A stretch of DNA of 64,000 nt from Acestrorhynchus altus (taxonomy: Eukaryota > Chordata > Actinopteri > Characiformes > Acestrorhynchidae), in contig CM067523.1 of NCBI GenBank assembly GCA_034509495.1, positions 2,405,367 to 2,469,366 on the forward strand. Reading direction: 5' to 3'. Positions 11,375-24,500 of the stretch are shown piece by piece. The notes under the pieces were generated by a model. It searched no databases and was not told where the DNA came from. It was given only the letters and a program-made list of their open reading frames with translations. How positions within the stretch are numbered: the first letter of the stretch is position 1; the number at the start of each line of letters is the position of its first letter. The translations under genes were made by a program, and so were the position numbers.

Positions 11375-12521
11375 AGTCATCCTCCAATATTTACTCAGCC
11401 CTGTCATATTAGAAGATTTGTGAATTCCAGCACATTCCGGAATTCCACCAGAAACCCGCTGGAATGCCGAGCACATTCCTCAGTTGGCCCCCACTATCCA
11501 AGTTTGAGAACCTTAGAGCAGCTATGATACTTAAAGTGATAGTGTGGTGAATAACCTCCACACAGCTTTATCAGGTTCTTGAAACCTGATTACTGCACTC
11601 AAATCCAGGTTCCTGAGTTGGGTTCCTGAATCACGGACGCCTAATTTCATTTAATTTCTTAAATTTGGATTGTTCCGATTAAATCCAGGTATCGGATTCC
11701 ATGAGTCCGGATCATTGGGTTTAACTCCGTCTCTTAACCTCAATCTAGATTATTGGTTTCATTGGCTTTATTGTAAATCCAGGTTTCTGAGGATACGTTC
11801 ACACAGCGGTTAATGTGGCCCGAATCCGGTTCTCTCACGAAATTCGATTTTTCGGGAGTTCATTCAATGCAGAAAAGATCAGCGCTTCAGTGACCAGCTT
11901 CTCCTGTTCGGTCTTACGAACACTCAGAAGTTCAGGTCTGGATTTGGTTGAAAACAGGAGAAGAGAGACTCTTGTAGCTCCAGCAGGAAACTGAAGAACA
12001 TCATACATGTTCTGGAAAACCTTCTGCACCAGAAAAAACGAGTCAATCGGCGTGAACTTCTTTAATCAGTGCATCAGTGTCGTTATGTTGACGGGTTTTG
12101 TTTTAAGCTCACTTGCAATCCAGTCCCTGTAATTAACTCCGTGATTGGGTGACACCGAGCAGCTAATGATTATGTAACGATGGTATAAATGGATGCAGGT
12201 CAGTTCTTTTCTTACGGGGTCTTTCTGCCCCCTCGTAGATGTCAGGCCTCACTCTTTCGGTAGTTGTGAACTTTCAGGCTGGAATGTGATGCGACTTTAT
12301 ATGAACACTACTGTACATGCTGTTGTTTAATGTGTGTGTGTGTGTGTGTGTGTGCAGGTCCATGCTCACTCCATACTCTCCTGTGGGCGGTGCTTTGATG
12401 AGGAGCAGGTGCTCTTTCCATTTATAGGCCACGCCCTTTGCTGTCTGTGGGCGGATCAGGGAGTGAGGTCAGCTGCAACCCGTGGGTATGAGTATGAGCT
12501 CAACGACTCGGCGCTGTAGTG

Positions 12522-12575
<54 letters not shown>

Positions 12576-13235
12576 GATTCAGTGGCGGGAAATTTATTTA
12601 TGGTAAAGCTGAAATCCGATTTCATGTCCAATCATATTTCTTGAATCCGTGTTCATGTAATAAGTTAAATCGTTTCTTCATTGTATGTCCAGAATCTGCA
12701 TTATTGAACTAATATTTTTGAATCTGATTTTTGATCCAGATTAGTGGATAAACACACTTCTTGATTGGGTTTCTTGAATCCACGTTATTGTGATAAAATC
12801 CCTGTTTCTTTTTCAAACGTCTTGAATCTGGTTTGTGATTCAGGTTTGTTTCTTTTAATCTGGTTACTTGAATCTGGACTAGTGAGCTAGAATTCACATT
12901 TCCTTATCACATCTCTTGAATCTGGATTATTTCAGGCTCCTATATAATGTTTTAAAAATCTGGATCATTTGCTGAAGTCTGGTTCTGTTTTTTTTAAATC
13001 AGATTTCTTGAATCATCATTTTTGAGCTACCATCCAGGTTTTAGGTGAGTTTGAATAGTCTGGATTGTTGGACTAATTTCTTGATCCAACTTTTTGAAAC
13101 CTGATTATCCCATTTTGTGAAATCCCGGTTTCTTTATTGGATTATTGGAACCTGATCATTGGTGTGAAAGTCAGGTTTTATAATTGCTTGCATTCCTATA
13201 ATCATTCCTATTTATGGTCTTTAAAGTGTGAATGT

Positions 13236-13285
<50 letters not shown>

Positions 13286-14066
13286 CACAGCAGAGGCTGC
13301 GTCCATCAGAAAGCACACCCCTCAGTTTCATCTGCGCTTAATTAATAAACCTATGCATGTATGAAGGGGGACATGTTAAGGGACATTCAGATTCATGACT
13401 GTGGCTCATTTACATATCGTATGAATATGATTAGTGGCTACTGGACGCACGGATCGGGATTTGTAAACGAGTCCGCACATTTTTCCCAAACTTTAATTGG
13501 TCGATTGACCCGTGATGGTGACTTATGGCTTTGTCTTCATGTTTTATTAATGTCCCGAATTTCACAGCTGATTGAGCCTGCAGGACAGAACCTGTGTGTG
13601 TTGAGACGGCTCGGTCCGAACGAGTTACATATAAAATAGCTGAATATAAACACTAATGAAGTATTAGAACCTTTATCCTCATATTCACAGATTAACCCCT
13701 GGTTTCTGGAGTGTCTTCCCAGCTGAAATGGAGACTCTGATTGGTTCTGCTGTGTTCGACAGCCTCTTGTCCCTGTCCCAGCTGGAACATTCTGACTGGT
13801 TCTGTGTGTGACGGCATGTTTGGGTCTTCAGGTCAGTTAGGGAGAGTAGATACTTTGTATACAAGTAACAAAAGTGACAGTCAGCATTAAGAGCACGGGC
13901 CTGATTAGAACCTTTATTGGGCTGGTTCTAGATGGTGGACAGTGAGGGTGGCTCCCCTGCACTATTATTAACGTGTTGACATGAGCAGCTAAAGTGGTTA
14001 AAGCTCAGAATAACTGGGACACTGAGCTGTGTGTGGTTCTATCATGTCACTAATCACTGATTATAG

Positions 14067-14119
<53 letters not shown>

Positions 14120-14221
14120 AGATAAAACAGCAGGAGGGTAATTATTTAAACTAGGCAGCCCTTGCTTCCCGCGCAGCAGCAGTGCGGAGTGTGTCACAGC
14201 AAATGAGGATCCCAGTCACAG

Positions 14222-14287
<66 letters not shown>

Positions 14288-14313
14288 GTGTGTGTCTTAA
14301 ATGGCAATAAGTG

Positions 14314-14375
<62 letters not shown>

Positions 14376-17300
14376 ATTGAGCACCTGGTGGAGCTGATTT
14401 GGAGGATTTACTCCACTTTCACAGCAGAGCACCACACACACACACACACACACACACCCAGAAGGAATGCAGCTGCAATGCAGGACTGCTATAGTGTCGT
14501 GCGGTCCCGCCGAAAGGCGGCCGGTCATCTTCAGTGATGGGTCCTGCTTTTATCTTGGTGGAAACGACCGATGAAGCCATGTGTGGAGGCACCGTGGTCA
14601 ACACCAAGATCAGTGGTTAGTTGTCACACATCGTATGTCCAGAAGATCCACCTTTCGTCTTCTTTACGGGAACTTTGACACCCCAGCAGGTCGTCATCAA
14701 CACCACTTTTATTTATAGTGCCTTTGCTCAACCAAAGAACTTTCACCGTCATGTTCAGCCCCTGTTCTAACCATCAAGCCACTGTCCTGCTTCGGGGTCC
14801 TGGGGTCTGCTGCCGTCTCAGGAGCTCACCTTGAACACACACTCTGTCAAGATCTAGATTCAGAATTTTTTGATCTCCCAGTGTTCCAGATATGAATTTT
14901 CTGTCCCATAATTTGTGGAATTGGAATGTAGAGATGAACCTGATGAGAGAGCTGTAAGATCCACTGGCACAAGGGACTCTTTTGAAGGCTGCTTCATACC
15001 CTCTGCATGTGGACATGACTGGTAGGGAACTGTGGAATCCCATCTTTATGCTCAGACAAACGATGATGTATCAAGCCAGGGGTGGGTGGTGACAGGAGGC
15101 GACTCACCCTACAAACGGTCCAATCACGACACGCAGCTTTTCAAAGACCATCGTCGTGCTCTAGGCCCTTGCCGAACGCTCTGCACTCACAGATGTATCG
15201 TGGACGTTGTCGGGCGGGGGCCCTCGTTAGGTGACCACCGCTCATCCCGTCTGACTTCAGATCTCTCCATTCTGCTTGATTCAGTGCTGTCCATAATATG
15301 GTCCACTACACCATCTAATCATGGAAGCTCAACTTTTGTCACTTTTACTGCTGATATTTCATAATCGTGTAGAACGTTTGCGAAACACTTGCACGGAAAC
15401 CCAGCGTGTCTCTGTCTCTCCTTTTCTGTCTCGGTCTGAAAGGTCAGGAGTATCAGTAGGTGTTTGCATCCTGTGGTCTTCTAAAGTCAGCACCTTCAGC
15501 ATCCTCTTCATCGCTCATCTGTGCTTTGAAAGTGTCTTCACATTTAAAGCAAAAGGATCTTCTTTAATCACAAAACATTGTTCTAGTTGTCTTCTGGCTT
15601 CTCCGTGTGATCCTCAGCAGACTGCAGACGGGCAGCAATGTGCTTTTTTTGAGAGCTGCGGCTTTATCCTTGCAACCCTGCCCTGCTCACCACTGTCCAG
15701 TGTTCTCCTGAGGGTGGACTCATGAACATTAACATTAGCTAATGTGAGAAAGGGCTTTAGATTCTTAGAAGATCCCTTTGAGAGGTGGTGGACTATTACA
15801 CACCTCGCTCTTGGTGTGATCTTTGTTGATGGACCACTCGTGGGGAGGGTAATAATGGTCTTGAACTTCCTCCATTTGTACACCATCTGTCTCTTCAAAG
15901 ATGGTTTTGCGACCTTTTCCAGCCTGATGAGCTTCAACATCTCTTCTTCTGAACTACACTTCCATAAATGTGCGTCGTGGAGGTCAGACTTTGGATGCCC
16001 ACTCGCACCTGATTGTCTCCTATTGATTAAAAATATCTGACTCCGATTTTCACCGTCAAACGGTTCACACTTTTGATATGTTTTTGTCTCATTTGTTTGA
16101 TTTGGTTCCACTTTTAGGACTTTTAGGACTCAAAGGGAGGCTTTGCTCACATCTGTAAAAATTAGGGGGGACAAAGTGGATAACGATGCACGTGCAGCGG
16201 TGTGTTGGCATAGCGACGCTTAATCACTTGCTTAATCACTTTCCATTAGTATGGAACAGGTTCGTCTATTAGTGTTTAGTGCACTAACCTGCCAAACCCA
16301 CACTAACAAGATTAGTAGTAGTGTGTAGTGCGCAGTCGGCACGCAGCGCCATTCCACTAATGAACGCGGTAATAAATGGGTAATGAGTTGTTTAGTTTAC
16401 AGCGTAAATAAACGAGTCTCTGTAAATATGTCTTTAAAACTAATTCTAAGTGTTAATTGCAGATTTCTGTGTCTAAAAGATGTCAAAGCTCAGCTTCGAA
16501 TGCGTATCTTGTGGCACTTTGGCACTGGATTGAGACGTACGGAGCTGCCAAGCAGACTGATGGTCCAGCAGTGAGCAGCTTAAAGAGGCGGGAACATAAT
16601 CATCTCAGTACAGTCGTAGCAGTTGTTGCTGTATTGGATGTGTTGCCGTTATTTCTTCTGAAACGAGGTCTGAGGAAGAAGTTAGGACCCCCAGTGCCCT
16701 AATAGCCACCTTCCTTTGGCTGAAATAATGTCAGTTAGATGTTTTCCGATAACTGTCTACCGACATGGACATGGACCGTACTTGTCCATGAGGAATTCTT
16801 TCAGCTGTGTGATGTTTTTGTGGTTATACGTCCTCAAGTCTCGTGGTTTCCATGACGGAGAGAGATCTCCAGACCCTGCTGCTGCAAAACAGCGTCAAAC
16901 CACTACACGTCCACCACCGTGCTTCACAGCTGGAATGAGGTTCTTGTGGTCAAATGCTGTGTTTGGTGTGATTTTTAATCTTATTAAGTCCCTTTTCAGA
17001 CTCATCTGCATCTACAGCATTCTTTCTGAAGGCCTCAGAGAGATCTTTGGATCTGGCCATGGTGATCTCACTTCAACAATCAAGAGCAAACCAGACTAAT
17101 GTCTGGAGTTTAAATAAGACAGTCTCCTCCGAAGTCCTCTCTAACATTAGCAGCTCATCTGCACCGGAGTCTCATTTTATACATTTTAAGTTGTAATAAA
17201 TGTGGGGGTCCTAAACTTTTCCACTGACCGTCAGCTGTGGTTGAAGGCTTCTGTAGGTGCTGTGTATCCTCATGTCCAGAGGTCTTCAGGTGGTCATCAG

Positions 17301-17462
17301 CATCAGTGATTTTACATTTGTCCAGTTGAAGTTTCTAAATTCTTAACACTTTGAAAGTGATGAGTGTGTGGGTGTTATAATCCTTGCTAAACAGCTGGTC
17401 ATTCTATTGGTCAGCTGTGGGTGTCCCTTCAAGTACCTTTATTAAAGGAATTGTCTACTTTT

Positions 17463-17506
<44 letters not shown>

Positions 17507-17835
17507 TTTAGGACGCTGAGCAAATAAACTGGTGATGGTGATCTCCGTCAGTTCGGGGAGGGTCAGCAGGGGCCGGTGCATCAAAACAGGACCCTGGTGG
17601 TCACTTCCTGCTGAGAGCTGCTGAGATCTTAAGGCCAGTGGAGTCTCTGTGGACAAGTGCGTCTTGCTCTCACACACACACACACCTCTAAAAGTGGGAC
17701 TCACACTTGAGTACACACATGTGAGGCTGTGCTGTTGGGTGGAGGGGGTGCCAGTAGCCAGAGCTTCTGCCCGGGGAGGGGGGCTTATCTGAGTTGACTG
17801 CTGCTGGAATGTCAAGGAATTGCTTTGGCACTTGC

Positions 17836-17886
<51 letters not shown>

Positions 17887-18454
17887 GATGAAGTGTGGGG
17901 ACCTTGCAGTATTGTTGTATTTATTATTAATCATATTGTTTAATTTAAACGGTTACGGTCACAGAGTGATGATCTACAAGAGGACAGTAGCTTAATCACC
18001 GTTAAACCGGAGATCATCTTTAGTGTTGGTTTCATATAAAATTAGATTTTTATTGGTATTTTTATTGGTGTATTGATACTTATTGGTCTCAGTATGTGTC
18101 CCTGTATCTGTGTTCATTGTAGCTGTATTTTTGCGGAGTATAAACGAGTGAATCCATATCAGTGGGTCAACAGAGACGGTCTAAGACACTTTTTGATAAG
18201 TAGATATCGAGATATTGAGTTTTTATAGTGACGTGTCGATAGAAATCTGTTTCTAAAATGCGAACAACACCTCAAAGTTAAGATGTTACGTAATTAGAAT
18301 ATGTAAATAACTCAATTTATCTGATAAAGCGTCTGATAGAACCTAACGGTTCAAAGGGGACGAGTTATTATTACCAAACCGAGGAGGTTCACCGTCTGAA
18401 CACACAAACACAAGACATACATTTACAGGGATGTTTGTCTGTCTTCTGCTGCAG

Positions 18455-18521
<67 letters not shown>

Positions 18522-21500
18522 GGGGGGGGGGGTGGATCACATAAAAGACCCCCAGGGATTCGGGGGATAATCCTGCTTTGAAATAATATTGGATACGCAT
18601 ATGCAAATCCCGCATAAGCTGGAAAGCGTCCTGTGGTATGAATATTCACACTCGCAATTAGCATATGATTAGCTCTCCCTCTGAGGCAACGTTATCACTA
18701 CCACACCCCTGAACACGGTGACGTCATCAATCACACACAACCAGCAACAACCAACATTCTTAAAGTAAACAGGACTGAGTGTGAAATTGTCCAGTGTTCA
18801 TTATTGTCCATTCACTTAACCATTACCAGCACTGTCCTAAAGGAAGGACAGTATTCCAGCTTCCTGTCCAACACACAATTTATCTAAGCAGTCCTTCATT
18901 AAAGTGAGTCAGGTGACCACTGTTCTAATGTTATATAGAGTTAATTACAGGTAGACGCTCTCACTGACGCTGACTTTGTATATTTGGGTTTATTCTGATG
19001 TTATATAGAGTTAATTACAGGTAGACGCTCTCACTGACCACTGACTTTATGTTTATTTGGGTTTATTCTGATGTTATATAGAGTTAATTACAGGTAGACG
19101 CTCTCACTAACACTGACTATGTTTATTTGGGTTTATTCTAATGTTATATAGAGTTAATTACAGGTAGACGCTCTCACTGACCACTGACTTTATGTTTATT
19201 TGGGTTTATTCTGATGTTATATAGAGTTAATTACAGGTAGACAATCTCATTACTGCCTAATGTTATTCTAATGTAATTCTAATGTTTGTTCTCTCTCTCT
19301 CCATAGCTTTTTTGAGAACATGGCTCGGATTGTGTCCGAAGACTATGTGCCCACTGAGATGGACGTGTTGAGGGTCCGAGTACGGACGACGGGGGTCATC
19401 GAAACCCAGTTTAAGGTCAAACACCTGGTCTTCAGGTAAAACACCTGGTATTTTTGATCCTTTATACGGTTGTTGGTTCTTTAAAGCCAGATTATCCAGC
19501 TGTAACACTCATAAAGAACCACTGCACCCAGAAGGAAGAACACCGTCATTAATTATTCATTAGAATGAGTGACTAACGTTGACCTCGAAGAGTTAAACCC
19601 TCCTTTCTGTTTCCAGTGAAACCATTTCAGACGGCGGTTTATTGGTTTTAGTTCTTGATGGCATCATCTGTAGACGGTGTCTCTTGTATCGATGTGGTCG
19701 TGATGGCTGTGACAGCTTTCGTTTTCAATATATTCACAACTCTGGACGATTGTTCAATACGTCAGCAGCTTAAACGGCGAGAGGCTCGCTGTAGCTGACA
19801 GTGTTGGGGTCTGAGAGGCAGCGATTGTGCTGGATTTCGGTGCTTATCGCCTGTCTGAGATCATTTCCTCTGAGATGGAGCTACAAGCACCTGTTGGTCC
19901 TTATAAGCCTGTTCCTAATAAAGTGACCAGTGATGGAGCACAAGGGGGTGTTTCTAATAAAGTGGCCAGTGATGGAGCACTAGGGGGTGTTTCTAATAAA
20001 GTGGCCAGTGATGGAGCCCAGGGTGTTTCTAATAAAGTGGCCAGTGATGGAGCACAAGTGGGTGTTTCTAATAAAGTGGCCAGTGATGGAGCCCAGGGTG
20101 TTTCTAATAAAGTGGCCAGTGATGGAGCACATGGGGGTGTTTCTAATAAAGTGGCCAGTGATGGAGCACATGGGGGTGTTTTGGCCAGTGATGGAGCATA
20201 GAAATTGTTTCTAATAAAGTGGCCAGTGATGGAGCACAGGGGTGTTTCTAATAAAGTGGCCAGTGATGGAGCCCAGGTGTTTCTAATAAAGTGACAGTGA
20301 TGGGCCCAGGGTGTTCAATAAAGTGGCCAGTGATGAAGCACAGAGAGTGTTTCTAATAAAGTGGCCAGTGATGAAGCACTGAGGTGTTTCTAATAAAGTG
20401 ACAGTGATGAAGCACAGGGGGATGTTCTAATAAAGTGGCCAGTGATGGGCACATGGTGGTGTTTCTAATAAAGTGGCCAGTGATGGAGCACACATGGTGG
20501 TGTTTCTAATAAAGTGGCCAGTGAGACACATGGTGGTGTTTCTAATAAAGTGGCCAGTGATGGAGCAAAGGGTGTTTCTAATAAAGTGGCCAGTGATGGA
20601 GCACATGGGGGTGTTTCTAATAAAGTGGCCAGTGATGGAGCACATGGGGGTGTTTCTAATAAAGTGGCCGATGGCACACAGGGTGTTTCTAATAAAGTGG
20701 CCAGTGATGGAGCACATGGTGTTGTTTCTAATAAAGTGTGTTGATGATGGAGCCAAAGGGTGTTTCTAATAAAGTGGCCAGTGATGGAGCAAAGGGTGTT
20801 TCTAATAAAGTGGCCAGTGATGGAGCCCAAGGGGGTGTTTCTAATAAAGTGGCCAGTGATGAAGCACGGGGGTGTTTCTAATAAAGTGGCCAGTGATGAA
20901 AGCACTAGGGGTGTTTCTAATAAAGTGGCCATTGATGGAGCACATGGTGGTGTTTCTAATAAAGTGGCCAGTGATGGAGCACATGGTGGTGTTTCTAATA
21001 AAGTGGCCAGTGATGGAGCAAAGGGTGTTTCTAATAAAGTGGCCAGTGATGGAGCAAAGGGTGTTTCTAATAAAGTGGCCAGTGATGGAGCACATGGGTG
21101 TTTTAATAAAGTGGCCAGTGATGGCACACAAGGGTGTTTCTAATAAAGTGGCCCAGTGTTGAGCACATGGTGTTGTTCTATAAAGTGGCCAGTGATGGAG
21201 CAAAGGGTGTTTCTAATAAAGTGGCCAGTGATGGAGCACATGGGGGTGTTTCTAATAAAGTGGCCAGTGATGAAGCACATGGGGGTGTTTCTAATAAAGT
21301 GGCCAGTGATGGAGCACAAGGGGGTGTTTCTAATAAAGTGGCCAGTGATGAAGCACAGGGGTGTTTCTAATAAAGTGGCCAGCGACACCAGGAAACGTGT
21401 TGCTGTGTGCTCTGTTCAGTGATCGTCTCCGGTTCCATTGCGGACGGGCTTTGTGTCGAGTACCAGATTAAACGATCAGAGTGCCCAGAGAATTGTGGGT

Positions 21501-24500
21501 GATTTTCTGCTTAGTGGCTTTTCCCTCCGTTTGAATGTTAATGGGGACATTTACAGCCACACTTCATTTCAGACAGCTGAAGGGTGGAAGGGGTTTGGGT
21601 GTTTACGCACGTCCTTGCTCTTCCTGCCTCAACTGATTCACTGAAGCTTCTTCCATCTCGTCCACTTAGAGTCCATTTTCAGCCGGTCCTGGCACACCGG
21701 AGTCTTCTTCGCCGTCGTCTTCCGTTCCCCCCGGAGCGACTCCACCAACCTCTATTGCCTTTGTTTGCATAATGATGAAAGTAATTAGCTTTTGCCTTTT
21801 GTGACAGTTTTTCATAAACCGGCACTGAAGCCAAATAAGATGCAGGTTGAAATATGGCTGGAGAAGATGCCGAGTGAAAGCTCGGGACGCCTGCTGGGTA
21901 TTGAGTTGGTTGATATTATCCTCTCTCTCCCTCTCTCTCTCTCTCTCTCCCTCTTGCTCTATCTCTCTCTCTCTCTCCCTTGAGCACGGATTTGCAGAAA
22001 CCACGCAACTCTTTCTCTTTTCCCAGAATCAGCCTTTCCCAGAGTCACCCTGTTGACTTTGTGAGCAACATGACCTGCACGAAATAAACGTCACAAACGT
22101 CATAAACATCTCTGAGGCACAGTGACGCCACCGCTTGCACCAGAAGCTTATTCCCTTCCATAAACGTCGTAAATGCTTCTCTGGTGGCTTCTGAATGGAT
22201 GGATTTGCTGAAGCTTCTCCGGGATCCCTGCAGCACCACGTATTTATTCATCCTGGACTAAAATATTTAGAAATATTTAGTTCTATTCTATTCTAAATAA
22301 GCTTTATAAAATGTTTGGTCCAGATCACACGGGTTGAAGGTGCTCTAAAGAGGTGGTCTCGGTCCGACGAATCCATGGTTCAGTTCGTTTGCACTGTGAA
22401 AGCACTTCTTCGTTTGGTTTGGTTTTTCAGACCAATCACAGGAAGCTCTCATCACAAATCAAGCCGCAGGAGAACCGGCGTTGTGCCAAAATCCGACTCC
22501 CCTTCGCAGGCGCGCTCATCACGCAGCAGTGTGGCCGCAACGGATTAAGCTCGTACTTCCTGTTTCGATTGTAACTGTAAATCAACCCTTTATTTCTGAA
22601 CACAATATAAAGGAATCTGAGGGCAACCCATCATGCTCTCTCCACCGTCTGACGCGTGGAGAGGAGTCGGGGTCGGGCAGGGAAGCAGAATTCGGCACAT
22701 TGACATCGCCACGGTCAAACCCTCGCCGTTTTAGAAACCAATCGGTATCGAATTCAGAGAGACGCAGCTCTCATCGTTGAAGATGACGGACTTCCTGCCG
22801 TGTGAAACCCGGCCTAACAGGACCGAACCTTGGTTTGAACCGTGTTTGAACCTTGTCATTTGTCTCTTCTTCACTTCCGTCCATCCTGGCTGGTTTGCTT
22901 CAGGTGGTTCGGTTCAGGAATGATGGGAAGGAGCGCGGAAAGGAACGTCATCACACAGCAGTACACAGTTCCCTCCTCACCGTTTGGAAGTGCCAGTTAC
23001 CCAACCCTGTTAGGACTCCCCATCACATGCATACAGCTGACACTACGCTGAATATCTTCGTTATTCTGTGATGCCACGTGTTGTTGGTGGTGTTTGATCA
23101 TGTTTGTCTTTTGTGCTGCAGGCCGTAGGAGGTGGAGCCGGGCATTGTGGTCTTTAAAGAATTCGCCTGAATGGATAATGAATCTAATCAGTCGGAGTAA
23201 TATGTCCCAGAATTACTTTCATGGAATCATAAACGGGCCACAGAGGTCAAAGATAATCTGCTTCTTGGCATTTATCCGCCACGTGATTTCAATGCCTTTT
23301 TCCTTTCGAAAGTCAGGGAGGATCCAGCACCTCCAGCCCCCTGAGAAGTTCTCGACCGTCTCGGCTCTTCTTTCGAGGTCCGTCCAAACATATTCAGCGG
23401 TGTTTACATTAAGGGACTGTGAGCTTCAACCTCGTGAGTGGATTTCGAGGTTTGAGTATTTGGGTGATATTCACCAACCGTTCTTAATAAGACAATGTTC
23501 TGCGCGGGTTCTGGGCAGCATGCCAGTATTGGAGGCCACGTAACTCAGGATCTGAGTAACCTACAGACGTGATACACATCATAGCAGCAAGACCTCTCTA
23601 TCCTGACTTCCCAGTATGGTCCTGTCATCAGCTCTTCAGGAATAATCCAGTTTGGAAAACTATAAAAATCCACTCTGAATAAAGAATACGATGGCGAGAA
23701 AAGTCAAACGCTTATCCTTTATTTACTTATTTTTTCTTTAATCTTCATCCCATCCATCCATCTTCCTCCACTTATCCCAGCAGTCCCTCTCCCCCGACAC
23801 CTCAGCCAACTCCCCGAGAGGAATCCCGAGGCGTTCCCAGGCGAGCCGAGAGACACAGTCCCCTTTCCTTTAACCTTTTTCCATTTTATTTCTTTCTTCT
23901 GTCTATATTTTCTCTCATTCTTCATTATATTTTTCTTTATTCTTTTCCATTTTTCTTTAATTCAAATAAAATGTATTGTTAAAGCTCTTTTTACAATTAT
24001 CATTTTTTTCCTTCCCATTTTTTTTTACTGTGTCACATTTCTTTTTTTCATTTTTTCTTTTCATCGTCATTCCATTTTTTTTCTCTTCCTTCTGTTCCTG
24101 TCCTCTCTCTTTCCCCCTCTCTCGTCACTTTCTCCCCCGTCATACCTTCACTGCTGCTTATCGAGCTCTGACAGGCTGCTGAGGGTGTTAACGCTGTTTA
24201 GATTGCGATCTCCTCCCTCGTCAGTGCTGCTCCTCAGAGACTGGGCTTGAAAATCTGATCTAATAAGGTAAATATGGTCTCAGATGGAGGTGCTGAGACA
24301 CATCGCCTGTCTGAGTGTCTTCTGACTGAAGGAATTTGCTGAGATCTGTCCAACTTTACGGAAAATAAAGAGCTTAGAGTTGATCTTTTGAGAGGGTTAC
24401 AGTCCTGCTTTATTCATGTGTAATTGTAGAAACGTATAATGGATTAAATGTTGTGTAATTTTAAGTTCTACATTTGTTAGATCAGAATAAAGGGCTGCTG

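Noticed and set aside
14774..15043. 89-codon minus-strand frame that looks partly protein-like
   Set aside because: No family recognised, no continuation, and it sits among transposon debris in gnav1 intron 4. Probably repeat-derived.
20465..21127. Minus-strand open frame of 220 codons rich in SLATLLETP repeats, and its plus-strand mirrors
   Set aside because: It is the 38-bp minisatellite read through. All phases stay open because the unit lacks stops, and there is no conserved protein character.
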